A stretch of 64,000 bases of DNA from Thermodesulfovibrio sp. (GTDB taxonomy: Bacteria > Nitrospirota > Thermodesulfovibrionia > Thermodesulfovibrionales > Thermodesulfovibrionaceae): NCBI GenBank assembly GCA_020725335.1, contig DYFF01000020.1, forward strand, positions 82,434 to 146,433, read 5' to 3'. The translations under genes and the position numbers were made by a program. Under the pieces are notes generated by a model. The model was given only the letters and a program-made list of their open reading frames with translations, was not told the DNA's origin and ran no database searches. Below are positions 24,753 to 34,641 of the stretch, piece after piece; position 1 is the stretch's first letter, and every line of letters begins with the position of its first letter.

Positions 24753-25618
24753 TTTTTCCCATCTGTTTCAGAATAATCCTGATGAGAAGAAATGAGTATA
24801 TCAATAATTTTAGCTACAGTATTTTTTAACTCCTTTCTATCTACAACAATATCAACCATTCCGTGTTCAAGTAAAAATTCTGCCCTCTGGAATCCTTCTG
24901 GTAGTTGTTGTTTAATTGTTTCTTGTATAACTCTTGGTCCAGCAAATCCTATGAGACTTCTTGGTTCTGCAATGATTATGTCTCCAAGCATAGCAAAAGA
25001 TGCTGTTACACCACCGAAGGTAGGGTCTGCAAGCACTGATATATAAAGAAGTCTGGACTCTTTCAGTCTTCCAATTGCTTGAGAAGTCTTTGCCATCTGC
25101 ATTAAAGAAAACATTCCTTCTTGCATCCTCGCACCACCAGAAGAAGAGACAACTACAAGAGGAAGTTTTCTCTCAATGGCTCTCTCTGCAGCTCTTGTAA
25201 CCTTTTCTCCAACAACTGTTCCCATACTTCCGCCCATAAAGGAAAAATCAAGAACTGCAATTACTATATCTTTTCCATTAATTTTTGCATCACCATAGAT
25301 TGCAGCTTCTTTAATCCCAGATTTTTTCTCATTTTCCTGAAGTCTCTCTTTATAAGGTAAAGTATCCTTAAATCCCAAAGGGTCTGGGCTTCTGAGTTCA
25401 GAATCGAGTTCTTTGAAGCTACCATTATCTGTTAGTAAGCTGATGCGTTCTCGTGCAGATATTCGAAAGTGATAGTTACATTTTGGACAGACTTTAAAGT
25501 TATTTTCCAGCTCTTTACGATAAATTATTTCTTTACAGTTTTCGCATTTTACCCATAAACCTTCTGGAATTTTTACCTTTTTCTCTATTTTTGGTTCTTT
25601 CCTTTTAAACCATGCCAT
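24749..25618 (-). CDS. accD: Acetyl-CoA carboxylase carboxyltransferase subunit beta
   Basis: Carboxyltransferase beta chain of acetyl-CoA carboxylase (first step of fatty acid synthesis). 289 residues: an N-terminal zinc ribbon (VKCENC ... KVCPKCNYHFRI), then the crotonase-like core VVVSSSGGARMQEGMFSLMQMAKT, SVLADPTFGGVTASFAMLGD and GFAGPRVIQETIKQQLPEGFQ. accA is not in the window. Its ATG shares one base with the trpA stop region. Confidence 0.96.
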   Translation of the reverse strand: MAWFKRKEPKIEKKVKIPEGLWVKCENCKEIIYRKELENNFKVCPKCNYHFRISARERISLLTDNGSFKELDSELRSPDPLGFKDTLPYKERLQENEKKSGIKEAAIYGDAKINGKDIVIAVLDFSFMGGSMGTVVGEKVTRAAERAIERKLPLVVVSSSGGARMQEGMFSLMQMAKTSQAIGRLKESRLLYISVLADPTFGGVTASFAMLGDIIIAEPRSLIGFAGPRVIQETIKQQLPEGFQRAEFLLEHGMVDIVVDRKELKNTVAKIIDILISSHQDYSETDGKK

Positions 25619-26397
25619 TATATTGCCTCTCTTAAAGATTTAATGAAATCATAGGCATTATAAGACCTTTCATGAAAGGCTTTCACTATAGCACTACCTA
25701 CAATTACACCATCAACATGCTGGGACATATATTTTGCTTCTTCAGAGTTGCTTATTCCGAATCCCACACAAACTGGTTTCCCGAAACTTTTAACAAAATC
25801 TATATGTTCCTTAAAGTCTTTATCAAGTTTTAAGTACGAACCAGTAATGCCAGTTATTGAAACATAATAAATAAAACCTGTGGAGGCTTTGACAATTTTT
25901 TTAACTCTTTCGGGAGTTGATGTGGGTGCAACAAGAAAAATTGTATCGATGCTATACTTTTTAGCTAAATATCTATAATGCTTCGATTCTTCCACTGTTA
26001 AATCAGGAAAGATAACACCTCCCACTTGAGCATTTTTAGCATCTTTGAAAAATTTTTCAATTCCGTAGCAGAATACAGGATTAAGGTAAGTCATCAAAAC
26101 TATAGGAGCGTCGATTTCCCCTTTAAAATCAAAAAGAAACTGAAGAATCTTTCTCAATGTAATTCCCTTATTAAGAGCTCTTTCTGCTGATCTCTGAATT
26201 GTAGGTCCATCAGCAAGAGGGTCTGTAAAAGGAACTCCAAGTTCTATAACATCTGCACCTACTTCATTTAGGATTTTGAGTCTTTTTGCAGTTTCTTCAA
26301 GGTTAGGGTCTCCTGCCATTATATAGGGTATAAATGCTTTTTTACCATTCTTTCTAAGTTGTTCAAGCTTTTTTCTAATAGCAAAACCTAAATTCAT
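25618..26397 (-). CDS. trpA: Tryptophan synthase alpha subunit
   Basis: Splits indole-3-glycerol phosphate to indole, which passes to TrpB. TIM barrel with FIPYIMAGDPNLEETAKRL (catalytic Glu follows as ELGVPFTDPLADGPTIQ), LMTYLNPVFCYG, GVIFPDLTVEES, FLVAPTSTPERV and YYVSITGITGS. I choose ATG 26395-26397 (MNLGFAIRKK), preceded by AAAGGT. An in-frame ATG at 26427 adds ten residues without a good ribosome site. It follows trpB by 46 bases. Confidence 0.95.
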   Translation of the reverse strand: MNLGFAIRKKLEQLRKNGKKAFIPYIMAGDPNLEETAKRLKILNEVGADVIELGVPFTDPLADGPTIQRSAERALNKGITLRKILQFLFDFKGEIDAPIVLMTYLNPVFCYGIEKFFKDAKNAQVGGVIFPDLTVEESKHYRYLAKKYSIDTIFLVAPTSTPERVKKIVKASTGFIYYVSITGITGSYLKLDKDFKEHIDFVKSFGKPVCVGFGISNSEEAKYMSQHVDGVIVGSAIVKAFHERSYNAYDFIKSLREAI

Positions 26398-26443
26398 ATT
26401 CTTACCTTTAATATTTTTTGCTATCATCCCACAGTTTTAGTTT

Positions 26444-27646
26444 TCATTTTGAGCCGAGCAAAGAAGTCTCTTCTTTTATTCTTGCCACCTCTTGCACATC
26501 TTTGTCACCTCTGCCTGAGAGATTTATGATAATTAAAGAATCACGAGACATTTTAGGTGCTATTTTTATTGCTTCAGCTACTGCATGTGCTGATTCCAAA
26601 GCAGGTATAATTCCTTCAAGTCTACTTAAAAGTTCAAATGCTTCCAAGGCTTCATCATCAGTAGCATAGGTATAAGTTACTCTTCCTGTCTCTTTAAGAT
26701 AAGCATGTTCAGGACCAACAGAAGCATAATCAAGCCCCGCGCTTACAGAATGGGTTTGAAGTATGTTCCCATCCTTATCCTCAAGAACATAGCTGAGGCA
26801 TCCTTGAAAAATTCCCTTAGCTCCGCCTGCAAATCTGGCTGCATGTAATCCAGTTTGTATACCTTTACCCCCAGCTTCAACACCTATCATCTTAACTTCT
26901 CTATCTTTAAGAAATCCGCTAAATAGCCCAATTGAATTGCTTCCACCACCAACACAGGCAATCAGAAAGGTCGGTAATCTTCCTTCTTTTTTAAGTATCT
27001 GTTTTCTTGCTTCTCTGCCTATAATGCTTTGAAAAAATCTAACAAGTAGAGGATACGGATGAGGTCCAAAAACTGTTCCAAGAACATAATGGGTAGTCCT
27101 TACATTTGTAGTCCAGTCTCGCAGTGCCTCATTTATAGCATCCTTAAGTGTTTTTGAACCTGTGTCAACGGGTAAAACATTCGCTCCAAGAAGATTCATT
27201 CTAAAAACATTCAAATTCTGCCTACGAATATCTTCTGTCCCCATGTAGATATCACACTTAAGACCAGTAAGAGCAGCCCCTGTTGCAGTAGCAACACCGT
27301 GTTGACCAGCTCCTGTTTCTGCGATTATCCTCTCTTTTTTCATTAATTTTTTAGCAAGTAAGGCTTGTCCAAGTGCATTATTAATCTTATGTGCTCCAGT
27401 GTGGGCAAGGTCTTCTCTTTTTAGATATATCTTTGCACCACCAAGATATTCCGTAAACCTTTTTGCAAAATACAGAGGTGTAGGCCGGCCAACATAGTCT
27501 TTAAGAAGAGCTTCGAATTCAGCAATAAACTTTCTATTGTTTTTAGCATTTAAAAAAGCTCTTTCAAGCTCTTCTAAGGCAGCCATAAGGGTTTCAGGGA
27601 CAAAGCGTCCTCCGTAATCTCCAAAGTATCCCCTTTTACTACTCAT
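26444..27646 (-). CDS. trpB: Tryptophan synthase beta subunit
   Basis: PLP enzyme joining indole and serine. 400 residues: [16 protein letters not shown], the PLP lysine in [43 protein letters not shown], and the phosphate-binding [18 protein letters not shown]1-type TrpB. No other trp genes are adjacent. There is no Shine-Dalgarno; TGCTATAAT ends seven bases before the ATG, so the transcript is probably leaderless. It heads the 20-kb minus-strand block. Confidence 0.97.
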   Translation of the reverse strand: MSSKRGYFGDYGGRFVPETLMAALEELERAFLNAKNNRKFIAEFEALLKDYVGRPTPLYFAKRFTEYLGGAKIYLKREDLAHTGAHKINNALGQALLAKKLMKKERIIAETGAGQHGVATATGAALTGLKCDIYMGTEDIRRQNLNVFRMNLLGANVLPVDTGSKTLKDAINEALRDWTTNVRTTHYVLGTVFGPHPYPLLVRFFQSIIGREARKQILKKEGRLPTFLIACVGGGSNSIGLFSGFLKDREVKMIGVEAGGKGIQTGLHAARFAGGAKGIFQGCLSYVLEDKDGNILQTHSVSAGLDYASVGPEHAYLKETGRVTYTYATDDEALEAFELLSRLEGIIPALESAHAVAEAIKIAPKMSRDSLIIINLSGRGDKDVQEVARIKEETSLLGSK

Positions 27647-27653
27647 GAAAAGT

Positions 27654-27662
27654 ATTATAGCA
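27654..27662 (-). promoter_or_regulatory. Extended -10 promoter of trpB
   Basis: Minus-strand TGCTATAAT (TGn extended -10) stands seven bases before ATG 27646. The expected start point coincides with the A of the ATG. No good -35 lies 16-18 bases upstream, which an extended -10 can compensate. Confidence 0.6.
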
Positions 27663-27942
27663 TAGGAGCTTAAATTTTTTATTTAACGATTAAATACTTA
27701 AATTACTTACATGTCCCTTAAAAAGCTTGATACTAACATATCCCTTTTTACTCATCGAAAAAATATGTCTCGGCGAAAAATTTCTCGTTCTGTTATAACA
27801 TTACAGGTGTGGACACTTTTCCGGAATATAGCTTATTGTCTAATTAAATATAAAAGTTTCAATCAATTATGAATAGATAAAAAAACAATAAAATTTTTAA
27901 AATTGTATAATTAAAAAATAAAAACAGAAGGGAGGGATAGCA
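27663..27942. other. Intergenic region between divergent trpB and cheW genes
   Basis: 280 bases without an ORF of note. It must carry the promoters of both divergent operons. A TATAAT at 27906-27911 may serve cheW but lacks a recognisable -35. No flagellar sigma-28 pattern was found. A GC-richer patch around 27815-27830 (GGTGTGGACACTTTTCC) stands out but matches nothing I can name. Confidence 0.4.
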
Positions 27943-28461
27943 ATGGAAACAGCATTGATGGCAAAGGAACAAAAAATACTAGAGAAAAGCCAGATCCTTC
28001 AACTGGTAACATTCACTTTAGGTGGCGAAGAGTACGCTGTTGATATCCTCAAGGTGCAAGAAATAAACCGAATGAAGGAGATAACAAGAGTTCCCAATGC
28101 ACCTTATTATGTTGAAGGAGTTATTAACCTCAGAGGCAAGGTAATACCGGTTGTTAGTTTGAGAAAATTCTTTGGATTACCTGAAGAAGAAGACAGAACA
28201 CATCAAAAAATAATGATAATGGATGTTCAAGGTGTTACCATGGGTTTAATAGTTGATGCTGTATCAGAAGTATTGCGTATATCAACAAGTATAGTTGAGC
28301 CACCACCTGCGATGACGTATAGTGTAAGTAGTGAATTTATCTCAGGCATAGCTAAGCTTGAAGACAGACTAATTATACTGCTAGATATGGATAGACTGAT
28401 AGGCAAAGAGGAAACTCAAAGTATGATTAGCATGGCAGAAAAAACCGCAATTACAGAATAA
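27943..28461 (+). CDS. cheW: Chemotaxis coupling protein CheW
   Basis: Couples chemoreceptors to the kinase CheA at the cytoplasmic face of the membrane. 172 residues: LVTFTLGGEEYAVDILKVQEINRM, RVPNAPYYVEGVINLRGKVIPVVSLRKFFG, QGVTMGLIVDAVSEVL and ISGIAKLEDRLIILLDMDRLI, the full CheW pattern. An N-terminal extension of about 20 residues precedes the domain. GGAGGG lies before the ATG. The receptor gene follows after 21 bases, and cheA is not in the window. Confidence 0.95.
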   Translation: METALMAKEQKILEKSQILQLVTFTLGGEEYAVDILKVQEINRMKEITRVPNAPYYVEGVINLRGKVIPVVSLRKFFGLPEEEDRTHQKIMIMDVQGVTMGLIVDAVSEVLRISTSIVEPPPAMTYSVSSEFISGIAKLEDRLIILLDMDRLIGKEETQSMISMAEKTAITE

Positions 28462-28482
28462 ACATCTCAAGGAGGGATTAAA

Positions 28483-30102
28483 GTGTTTAAAAACTTAACT
28501 GTAGGAAAAAAACTAACTGTAGGGTTTGGAGTTTTAATTTTATTGCTTGTTGTTGTAGGAGTTGTAACATTTGTGCTTTTAAGTATTGTTAAAAAAAATG
28601 CAGATGATATTGATGAAAGAACTGATAAAATTATGAATTCTGCAAGTGTGAGAGCTAATGTTTTAAGAATTATGATGAAAATTCAAGAAATAGCATTTAC
28701 AACTGATTCATCAAAAAAAGAAGAATCTAAAAAAGACATAGAAACTTACAGGGAAAACTACAGAAAAAGTTTTGAATTCTTGGAAAAGACAACCCGTTCT
28801 GAAAAAGGCAAGAAAGCGTTAAATGAAGTTAAAGTGGCAGTAGATGATCTTAAGGATTTTAACAACAAAGCTATTGAACTATCTATGGCAGGGAAAAACA
28901 AAGAAGCCCTTGAGTTATTTTACAAAGAAATTGCTCCAAGGTTAAACAGAGTGAATAAAGCTCTTGATGAACTGGTTAAGTTTTATTATGAAACATTGAA
29001 TCAAAGAGCAGTTGAAATTAGAGATATTACAGTCAAAACGATAACTATAGTAAGCATTTTAACAGTTTTTAGCATAATAGCTGGAACATTCTTTACTTTA
29101 TTTATTACCCGTTCAGTTAAAAAACCCGTAACAGAACTAAAAGTAGTGCTTGAAAAGGTAGCACAGGGAGATTTGTCAGTTAATGCTAAAGTAGAAAGTA
29201 AAGATGAAATTGGAATGATAAGTCAATCAGTAAATGAAGCAATAACAAGTATAAAGAAACTCATATCAGAATCAAAAACCATATCAAGCTCCCTTGCTTC
29301 ATCAAGCGAACAACTTTCAGCCACAACTGAGGAAATATCAAGAAATCTCAAATCCCAGACAGAGCGTGCAAGTCAGATAGCCTCTGCAGCAGAGGAGATG
29401 AGCCAGACAGTTGTTGATATAGCAAAGAATGCCTCCCAGATAGCAGAAGTAAGTGTAATGACTGCTACTGTAGCAAAAGAAGGAAAAGATATGACAATGA
29501 ACACAGCAAAGGAGATAAAAGTAATAGAGGGTGCCATACAGAAACTTTCAGAGGTAATAAATGTCCTTGGAGACCGTTCCCGCCAAATTGGCGAGATTGT
29601 AACAGTAATCAAAGATATAGCAGACCAGACAAATCTTTTAGCTCTTAACGCCGCAATTGAGGCAGCAAGAGCTGGAGAACAAGGAAGAGGATTTGCAGTA
29701 GTAGCCGATGAAGTAAGAAAACTTGCAGAAAGAACCACTAAAGCAACAGATGAAATAGCAGAGATGATAAGAGGCATACAGAGTGAGGTTGATGTGGCAG
29801 AAGGTTCAATGGAAGATGCTACAAAGAAGGTAGCAAGTGGAGTGGAATTAAGTAATAAATCTGCAAATATGCTTGGACAGATACTAAACAAGACTCAGGA
29901 ATTACAGTCAATGATACAGCAAATAGCTTCTGCAACAGAGGAGATGTCTTCAGTAACAGATCATGTAACACAGGATATTAGCAGTATAGCAGAAGGTTCA
30001 AAAGAAATATCTCTTGCAGTGGATCAGTCAGCTCAGACTGCAAGTGATATTGCAAGATTAGGTGGAGAGTTACAGTCTGCTATTGGAAAATTTAAGGTGT
30101 AG
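28483..30102 (+). CDS. Methyl-accepting chemotaxis protein
   Basis: Transmembrane chemoreceptor of 539 residues. Layout: transmembrane helix about 11-34, a periplasmic four-helix-bundle sensor (about 35-186, rich in Lys and Glu), a second helix about 187-210 and HAMP (about 211-263, [24 protein letters not shown]). The long signalling coiled coil follows, with the conserved tip [38 protein letters not shown]. The ligand is unknown. It starts with GTG behind GGAGGG and ends at a strong terminator. The neighbouring cheW suggests they form one signalling unit. Confidence 0.95.
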   Translation: MFKNLTVGKKLTVGFGVLILLLVVVGVVTFVLLSIVKKNADDIDERTDKIMNSASVRANVLRIMMKIQEIAFTTDSSKKEESKKDIETYRENYRKSFEFLEKTTRSEKGKKALNEVKVAVDDLKDFNNKAIELSMAGKNKEALELFYKEIAPRLNRVNKALDELVKFYYETLNQRAVEIRDITVKTITIVSILTVFSIIAGTFFTLFITRSVKKPVTELKVVLEKVAQGDLSVNAKVESKDEIGMISQSVNEAITSIKKLISESKTISSSLASSSEQLSATTEEISRNLKSQTERASQIASAAEEMSQTVVDIAKNASQIAEVSVMTATVAKEGKDMTMNTAKEIKVIEGAIQKLSEVINVLGDRSRQIGEIVTVIKDIADQTNLLALNAAIEAARAGEQGRGFAVVADEVRKLAERTTKATDEIAEMIRGIQSEVDVAEGSMEDATKKVASGVELSNKSANMLGQILNKTQELQSMIQQIASATEEMSSVTDHVTQDISSIAEGSKEISLAVDQSAQTASDIARLGGELQSAIGKFKV

Positions 30103-30110
30103 TAATCTTT

Positions 30111-30140
30111 ATCCCCGGGAATTTTTCCCGGGGATTTTTT
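30111..30140. terminator. Strong rho-independent terminator
   Basis: ATCCCCGGGA (30111-30120) and TCCCGGGGAT (30126-30135) form a perfect 10-bp stem with loop ATTTT, followed by five more T. It ends the cheW-receptor operon. On the other strand it lies behind the histidine kinase gene and can serve that too. Confidence 0.9.
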
Positions 30141-30156
30141 AAAATTTTCTTCTGTA

Positions 30157-32655
30157 TTATTTGAGCTCTCTTAGTTTTTCTAAAAATTCACTAATACCAA
30201 AAGGTTTTGAGAGTACCTTTAACCCCTGCTTTATCAATTCATTAACCTGCTCAATGTTTTCAGCATATCCCGTCATGAAGAGAAATTTTATATCAGGTTT
30301 AAGTTGCTTTAACTTTCTGTAAAGTTCAAGTCCATTCATTTTAGGCATAATTATATCTGACAGGCAGATATCAAATTTATTCTTATACTCATCAAAATGC
30401 TCAATAAATTCTATTGGACTTGAAAAAGAATAGACCTCAAAACCATATTTTGAAAGTAACTCTTCTGTCGCAACTCTAACCTCGTCATTGTCCTCTATAA
30501 TAACAATCCTCTTTAACTCTATATCTCTTCCCTCCATTTTTATATCAATATTTTGAATTTTTCTTTCTGCAAGAGGAAGGTAAATTTTAAAAGTTGTTCC
30601 CACGTCTACTTCGCTGTAAACATTTATAAAGCCTTTATGTTGTTCTACTATGCTATATACTGTTGATAGTCCAAGTCCTGTGCCTTGTTCTTTCGTTGTA
30701 AAAAAAGGATCAAAAATTTTATCTATAATTTCCTTTGGAATACCCATACCTGTATCGGAAAAACTAATACAAATAAAATCACCTTCACTAACTTTAGGAT
30801 AAAGATTAGCTATTTCTGTTTCTATAATTTTTCTTTCAATACCGATAGTTATATTGCCTCCTCCAGGCATAGCCTCTACTGCGTTCACCACAAGATTTAG
30901 CAAAAGTTGTGTAAAATGAGTTCTATCAATATTTACATAGAGGGGTTCTGAGGATAATTGAACATCAAGCTTTATATCCTCTCTAATGGTAGGTTTAAGA
31001 AGTTTTATCTCTTCTTTAATAACCTCATTTATATCATAAATCTTAAGGTCAGAAACCTGTTTTTTAGAAAAGGCAAGAAGCTTCTTAATAAAATCCTTCA
31101 TCTTTTCAACTGCATTGGCTATTCCCTTAATATATTTTTTTACTCGCTCATTATCCTTAGTGTAGAGCTGAATTAATTGATTATTACTTGAAATAACTGT
31201 GAGCATATTATTTAAATCATGGGCAATACTTCCTGCAAGTCTGCCGATACTTTCCATTTTCTGTGCTTGAAAAAGCTGTTCCTGCATTCTTAATTTCTCA
31301 GTGATATCTTTTACAAAAGATACCAAAAACAGAGGATTACCTTTCTCATCTTTTATCAAAGAAGAGGACAAAAGAACATTAAAAGGGCTACCATCTGCCC
31401 GCTTAACTTTAATTTCATAGATTTCTACATATCCTTTTTTTAGTAACTCTTCTATGAATCTTGAACGCTCTTCAGGATAGTAATATAATTCTTTCACATT
31501 TTTAATCTCCGATTTATCCTTATAACCAAACATTTTCAAACCGAATGGGTTTATATCTAAAAGTTCACCCTCTAAGGAAGAAATTACAATTGCATCCCTT
31601 GATGTTTCAAAAAGCTTTGATAATTTTTCCTCTCTCTCTAAAATTTCTTTTCCCATTTTAGAAATGTTCTCTGCAAGGTTATTAAATTCATGAAAATAAG
31701 TCGTTTTAGGGGTGAAATTATAGTTACGCTTCTTAATGTTTTCTATTAGTCTGAAAAGCTCTAAAAAAGGTTTTTGGATAAAACCCGACACTAAAAAACT
31801 CACAACAAGTGCTAATATAGTAAATAATATAAAAATAAAAATAAGTTGTTTTTTAAAAATATCATATTTTGCAAAAGCACTATTATAATCGTTCCCGATA
31901 AAAATATACTTATCAAAAATGGGAAGATATTTTGTATGCAATAAATACTTTTCTCCTTGCATAATAAACTCTTTGGGCTCTTTTGTCTCGGCTATTTCAT
32001 ATAGATTAAAGATAAGCATTTTTATATTTGCTCCTTCATTTACAAAACTCTCATCATAGTGGGCGATAATCTTACCATTTTCATCAACAATAAATGAATA
32101 ATATCCTTTTTTATACAACTCTTTTAAATAGCTGTTAAAATCTGGAATATCAACGAATAAAACTATATATTTATCTAAAAAATTTGTTCCTTGAGCATAA
32201 TAAGATTTTTTATCAATCAGGAAAACATAAGGACCTGAAAAAGTAGCTTTTTCTATATTATTAAACATAGGAGTATTACCTAAATAGAGGTTTAAAACGT
32301 CTTTTCTGAAAGGATAAAATTCTTTTATAAAACCCACCTTATCAAAAAAAATAATATATTTGATCGAAGGATTTAATTCAAGAAGCCTCTGTAAATTTTT
32401 TTTTCTTTCTTCAAAACTTTTTTCTTTAATCATTATATTTTTTACAGCATTCAGAAAATTTTCATTATGTTTTACTGTTTGCTCGAGGTATTGCTGAAAA
32501 TTTCTAATTATGGTCTCATATTCATTTTGTTTGGATTTTGTTGTAAATATTTTTGAAATAATATAAATAGATGTATTAGTGGATAGAAGCAAAAAAATTC
32601 CAAAAAATAAAAGAAGAATAAAAATAAAGGTTTTAAAATTAAAAATTATCCTCAT
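30157..32655 (-). CDS. Hybrid sensor histidine kinase (PAS, HisKA, HATPase, receiver)
   Basis: 832 residues: transmembrane helix about 8-30, an extracytoplasmic sensor of Cache type (about 31-265, IVLFVDIPDFNSYLKELYKKG, SFIVDENGKIIAHYDESFV), a second helix about 270-292, a HAMP-like stretch and a PAS domain (LFETSRDAIVISSLEGELLDIN). The phosphorylation site is RLAGSIAHDLNNMLTVI. The ATPase has NLVVNAVEAMPGGG, FSDTGMGIP and GTGLGLSTVYSIVEQHKG. The C-terminal receiver has EDNDEVR and the phospho-acceptor in CLSDIIMPKMNG. It has no output domain, so the phosphate must go to an unlinked partner. Its ATG overlaps the binding-protein gene by four bases, so the two probably form one sensor. Confidence 0.9.
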   Translation of the reverse strand: MRIIFNFKTFIFILLLFFGIFLLLSTNTSIYIISKIFTTKSKQNEYETIIRNFQQYLEQTVKHNENFLNAVKNIMIKEKSFEERKKNLQRLLELNPSIKYIIFFDKVGFIKEFYPFRKDVLNLYLGNTPMFNNIEKATFSGPYVFLIDKKSYYAQGTNFLDKYIVLFVDIPDFNSYLKELYKKGYYSFIVDENGKIIAHYDESFVNEGANIKMLIFNLYEIAETKEPKEFIMQGEKYLLHTKYLPIFDKYIFIGNDYNSAFAKYDIFKKQLIFIFILFTILALVVSFLVSGFIQKPFLELFRLIENIKKRNYNFTPKTTYFHEFNNLAENISKMGKEILEREEKLSKLFETSRDAIVISSLEGELLDINPFGLKMFGYKDKSEIKNVKELYYYPEERSRFIEELLKKGYVEIYEIKVKRADGSPFNVLLSSSLIKDEKGNPLFLVSFVKDITEKLRMQEQLFQAQKMESIGRLAGSIAHDLNNMLTVISSNNQLIQLYTKDNERVKKYIKGIANAVEKMKDFIKKLLAFSKKQVSDLKIYDINEVIKEEIKLLKPTIREDIKLDVQLSSEPLYVNIDRTHFTQLLLNLVVNAVEAMPGGGNITIGIERKIIETEIANLYPKVSEGDFICISFSDTGMGIPKEIIDKIFDPFFTTKEQGTGLGLSTVYSIVEQHKGFINVYSEVDVGTTFKIYLPLAERKIQNIDIKMEGRDIELKRIVIIEDNDEVRVATEELLSKYGFEVYSFSSPIEFIEHFDEYKNKFDICLSDIIMPKMNGLELYRKLKQLKPDIKFLFMTGYAENIEQVNELIKQGLKVLSKPFGISEFLEKLRELK

Positions 32656-33767
32656 CTTTCTATCTTCTCAAACATGCCATTATTAACAATTATTATAAAA
32701 GGCTTTATTTCTACATCCCCATATTTGTTAATTTTAATCTCACCCATAGGAAGTTTAAAATGGGAATTCAAAATCTTTTCTCTAATTGTATTAAGCTCTC
32801 CACCTCTTAAAATTGCCTCTTTTATAATCATCACTACATTGTAGCCATTTATTACTGAAGAATCAGGTGGATAACCAAACTTTTGCATGAATTTTTCTCT
32901 AAACTTCATGTAATTTTCATTTTTTGTTGATTCATCATGGTAGCCAACACTTAAAACTCCCTCTGCTAAGTAACCAGTGAAGGAGATAAAACCATAAAAT
33001 CTCGCCCAAGCTGAAATAGCTAACTTAATATTAGGATTAATTAGTCGAATTTTTTGCGTTATTATTGAGGCGTTGAATATATCAGTTACCATTAATACGA
33101 AGTCTGGTTTATACTTTAATGCTTCCTCCACTAAAACATCAAAATCTGAGATTTTCTCTCTAATAGTAAAAATCTGTACAGAGGAGTTTTTATCGATTTT
33201 TGTAATAAAACTATTTGCAAAATCAGTTGTATATACAGGGTTTCTTTCATCGACCATTATTAACACTCTCTTAGGCTTAATTTTCTCTCTCACATACTCT
33301 CCAAGGGCTTCACCAAAATCCTTATTACTGGGCTCAATTCTTATAAAATAATCATCCTTATCTGAGAATTCATTACCTGAAACTGTTGGAGAGATGGCTA
33401 CAAGTCTTTTTTCATTAATTAGTGGTAATAATGCCGTTGCCATTGTGCTCGTTGCAGGACCAATAACTGCAACAACTCCCTCATTCGACAATTCCATATA
33501 ATTCATTTTGGCTATTTCTGAGTTACCCTTACTATCCTTTATAATTAACTCTAATTTCCTCCCTTTAACCCCTCCACTTCTATTTATCTCTTCTACTGCC
33601 AAGAAAGCACCATCTCTTATCTGTCTGCCAAGTTCAGGAGAACTTCCAGTAAGCGATACCATAAGCCCTATTTTTATAGTAGGATGATTAGAGGGAACAT
33701 AAAAAGTCCACAAAAAAACTAGAAAAATAAAAAAAGCGAATAAGATTATATAAAAAGATTTACCCAT
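32652..33767 (-). CDS. Leu/Ile/Val-type periplasmic binding protein linked to a histidine kinase
   Basis: 371 residues with an N-terminal signal or anchor helix (IILFAFFIFLVFLWTFYV) and the type I periplasmic binding fold: IKIGLMVSLTGSSPELGRQIRDG, VEEINRSGGVKGRKLELIIKDS, VIGPATSTMATALLPL, SPTVSGNEFSDKDDYFIRIEPS. No permease or ATPase gene is near. The overlap with the kinase gene indicates sensing rather than transport. A TATAAT at 33780-33785 on this strand overlaps the preceding stop codon and could give it its own promoter. Ligand unknown. Confidence 0.85.
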   Translation of the reverse strand: MGKSFYIILFAFFIFLVFLWTFYVPSNHPTIKIGLMVSLTGSSPELGRQIRDGAFLAVEEINRSGGVKGRKLELIIKDSKGNSEIAKMNYMELSNEGVVAVIGPATSTMATALLPLINEKRLVAISPTVSGNEFSDKDDYFIRIEPSNKDFGEALGEYVREKIKPKRVLIMVDERNPVYTTDFANSFITKIDKNSSVQIFTIREKISDFDVLVEEALKYKPDFVLMVTDIFNASIITQKIRLINPNIKLAISAWARFYGFISFTGYLAEGVLSVGYHDESTKNENYMKFREKFMQKFGYPPDSSVINGYNVVMIIKEAILRGGELNTIREKILNSHFKLPMGEIKINKYGDVEIKPFIIIVNNGMFEKIER

Positions 33768-33780
33768 TTGCTTAATGCAA

Positions 33781-34641
33781 TTATATCAAAAAATTAAGTG
33801 AAGTTAAAGCCTTATGAAGGAATTTTATGATTTCAACTATTTGAGTTGAAGGTTCAGGATTAGCAAATTGACCAGCAACTCTGTTAGCTTTAGATGCTAA
33901 AAAGCAAGCCTTTTGGACTTCAAAGCCTGACTCAATAAGTGCTGAAACAACTCCAGTAATAGTATCTCCCGTGCCTCCAATAGGTTCAAGAGCCTCTACA
34001 AGAGGTTCTGATATTGTCTCAATAATCTTTCCTTCCTTGACCACATAATCGGTTCTGCCCTTTACAAGGAGGTATTTTGATGCATTACCATGTTCATAAG
34101 CTCTTTGAACAAGCTCTTCCACTCTACTTTCATCTTGAAGAAGGAATCCTCTTGTATAGAACGGATGGGGAGCTTCTTCATCAGCAAGAAATGCCAGTTC
34201 TCCAGGGTCTGGAGTAAAAAGGTCAAAAGAAGTAGCGTTCCCACTCATCTTTGCAGCATACATAAATCCTGCATCAGCAATTAGAAAAGGACGAATAGGC
34301 ATTTCATCGATGGAAAAAAGAATCTTGTTACACCAGTCTGCATCAGGAAGAAGATAATGGAATGTCAAAGTTGTAAAAGCCCTATTTTTCAAGTCTTTTA
34401 CTACAAACTCGTAAAGCCTCTTACTTCCATTTCCTCTACCAGTGTCTCCCGCAAGATAAACGAAGGGAGGCGATTTTCCAAATAACTCAAGTATCTTGAT
34501 AGCTGAGGCAATTAGAGCAGGAGTTCCTCTTTGAATTGATATTCTACTTTCCCCTATAACAAGACTGTCTCCTTCTAAGTTTACTTCGCCTGCATAAATA
34601 TGGAATTCTTCATCGGGAACTGTGCCTACTATGGCAAGCAT
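33781..34641 (-). CDS. Small-molecule kinase of the ribokinase/NAD(P)H-hydrate dehydratase type, in a selenium gene cluster
   Basis: 286 residues. The C-terminal half has the nucleotide and catalytic motif EALEPIGGTGDTITGVVSALI (GGTGDT with catalytic Asp), typical of ribokinase-like folds. Earlier parts include VYLAGDTGRGNGSKRLYEFV, FLIADAGFMYAAKMSG and FTPDPGELAFLADEE, reminiscent of NAD(P)H-hydrate dehydratase. The substrate is unknown. It overlaps the DUF3343-type gene by 13 bases and lies in the yedE-tusA group, which suggests a link with selenium or sulfur handling. AAGGAAAT precedes the ATG. Confidence 0.65.
   Translation of the reverse strand: MLAIVGTVPDEEFHIYAGEVNLEGDSLVIGESRISIQRGTPALIASAIKILELFGKSPPFVYLAGDTGRGNGSKRLYEFVVKDLKNRAFTTLTFHYLLPDADWCNKILFSIDEMPIRPFLIADAGFMYAAKMSGNATSFDLFTPDPGELAFLADEEAPHPFYTRGFLLQDESRVEELVQRAYEHGNASKYLLVKGRTDYVVKEGKIIETISEPLVEALEPIGGTGDTITGVVSALIESGFEVQKACFLASKANRVAGQFANPEPSTQIVEIIKFLHKALTSLNFLI

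Noticed and set aside
27800..27860. GC-richer patch with GGTGTGGACACTTTTCC as an insertion sequence end
   Set aside because: No transposase remnant, matching inverted end or target duplication is visible nearby, so the idea has no support within the window.
29373..29891. 172-codon open frame antisense to the chemoreceptor gene
   Set aside because: It is a shadow of the Ala/Ser-rich coiled coil; composition is that of the reverse complement, and there is no start signal or family match.
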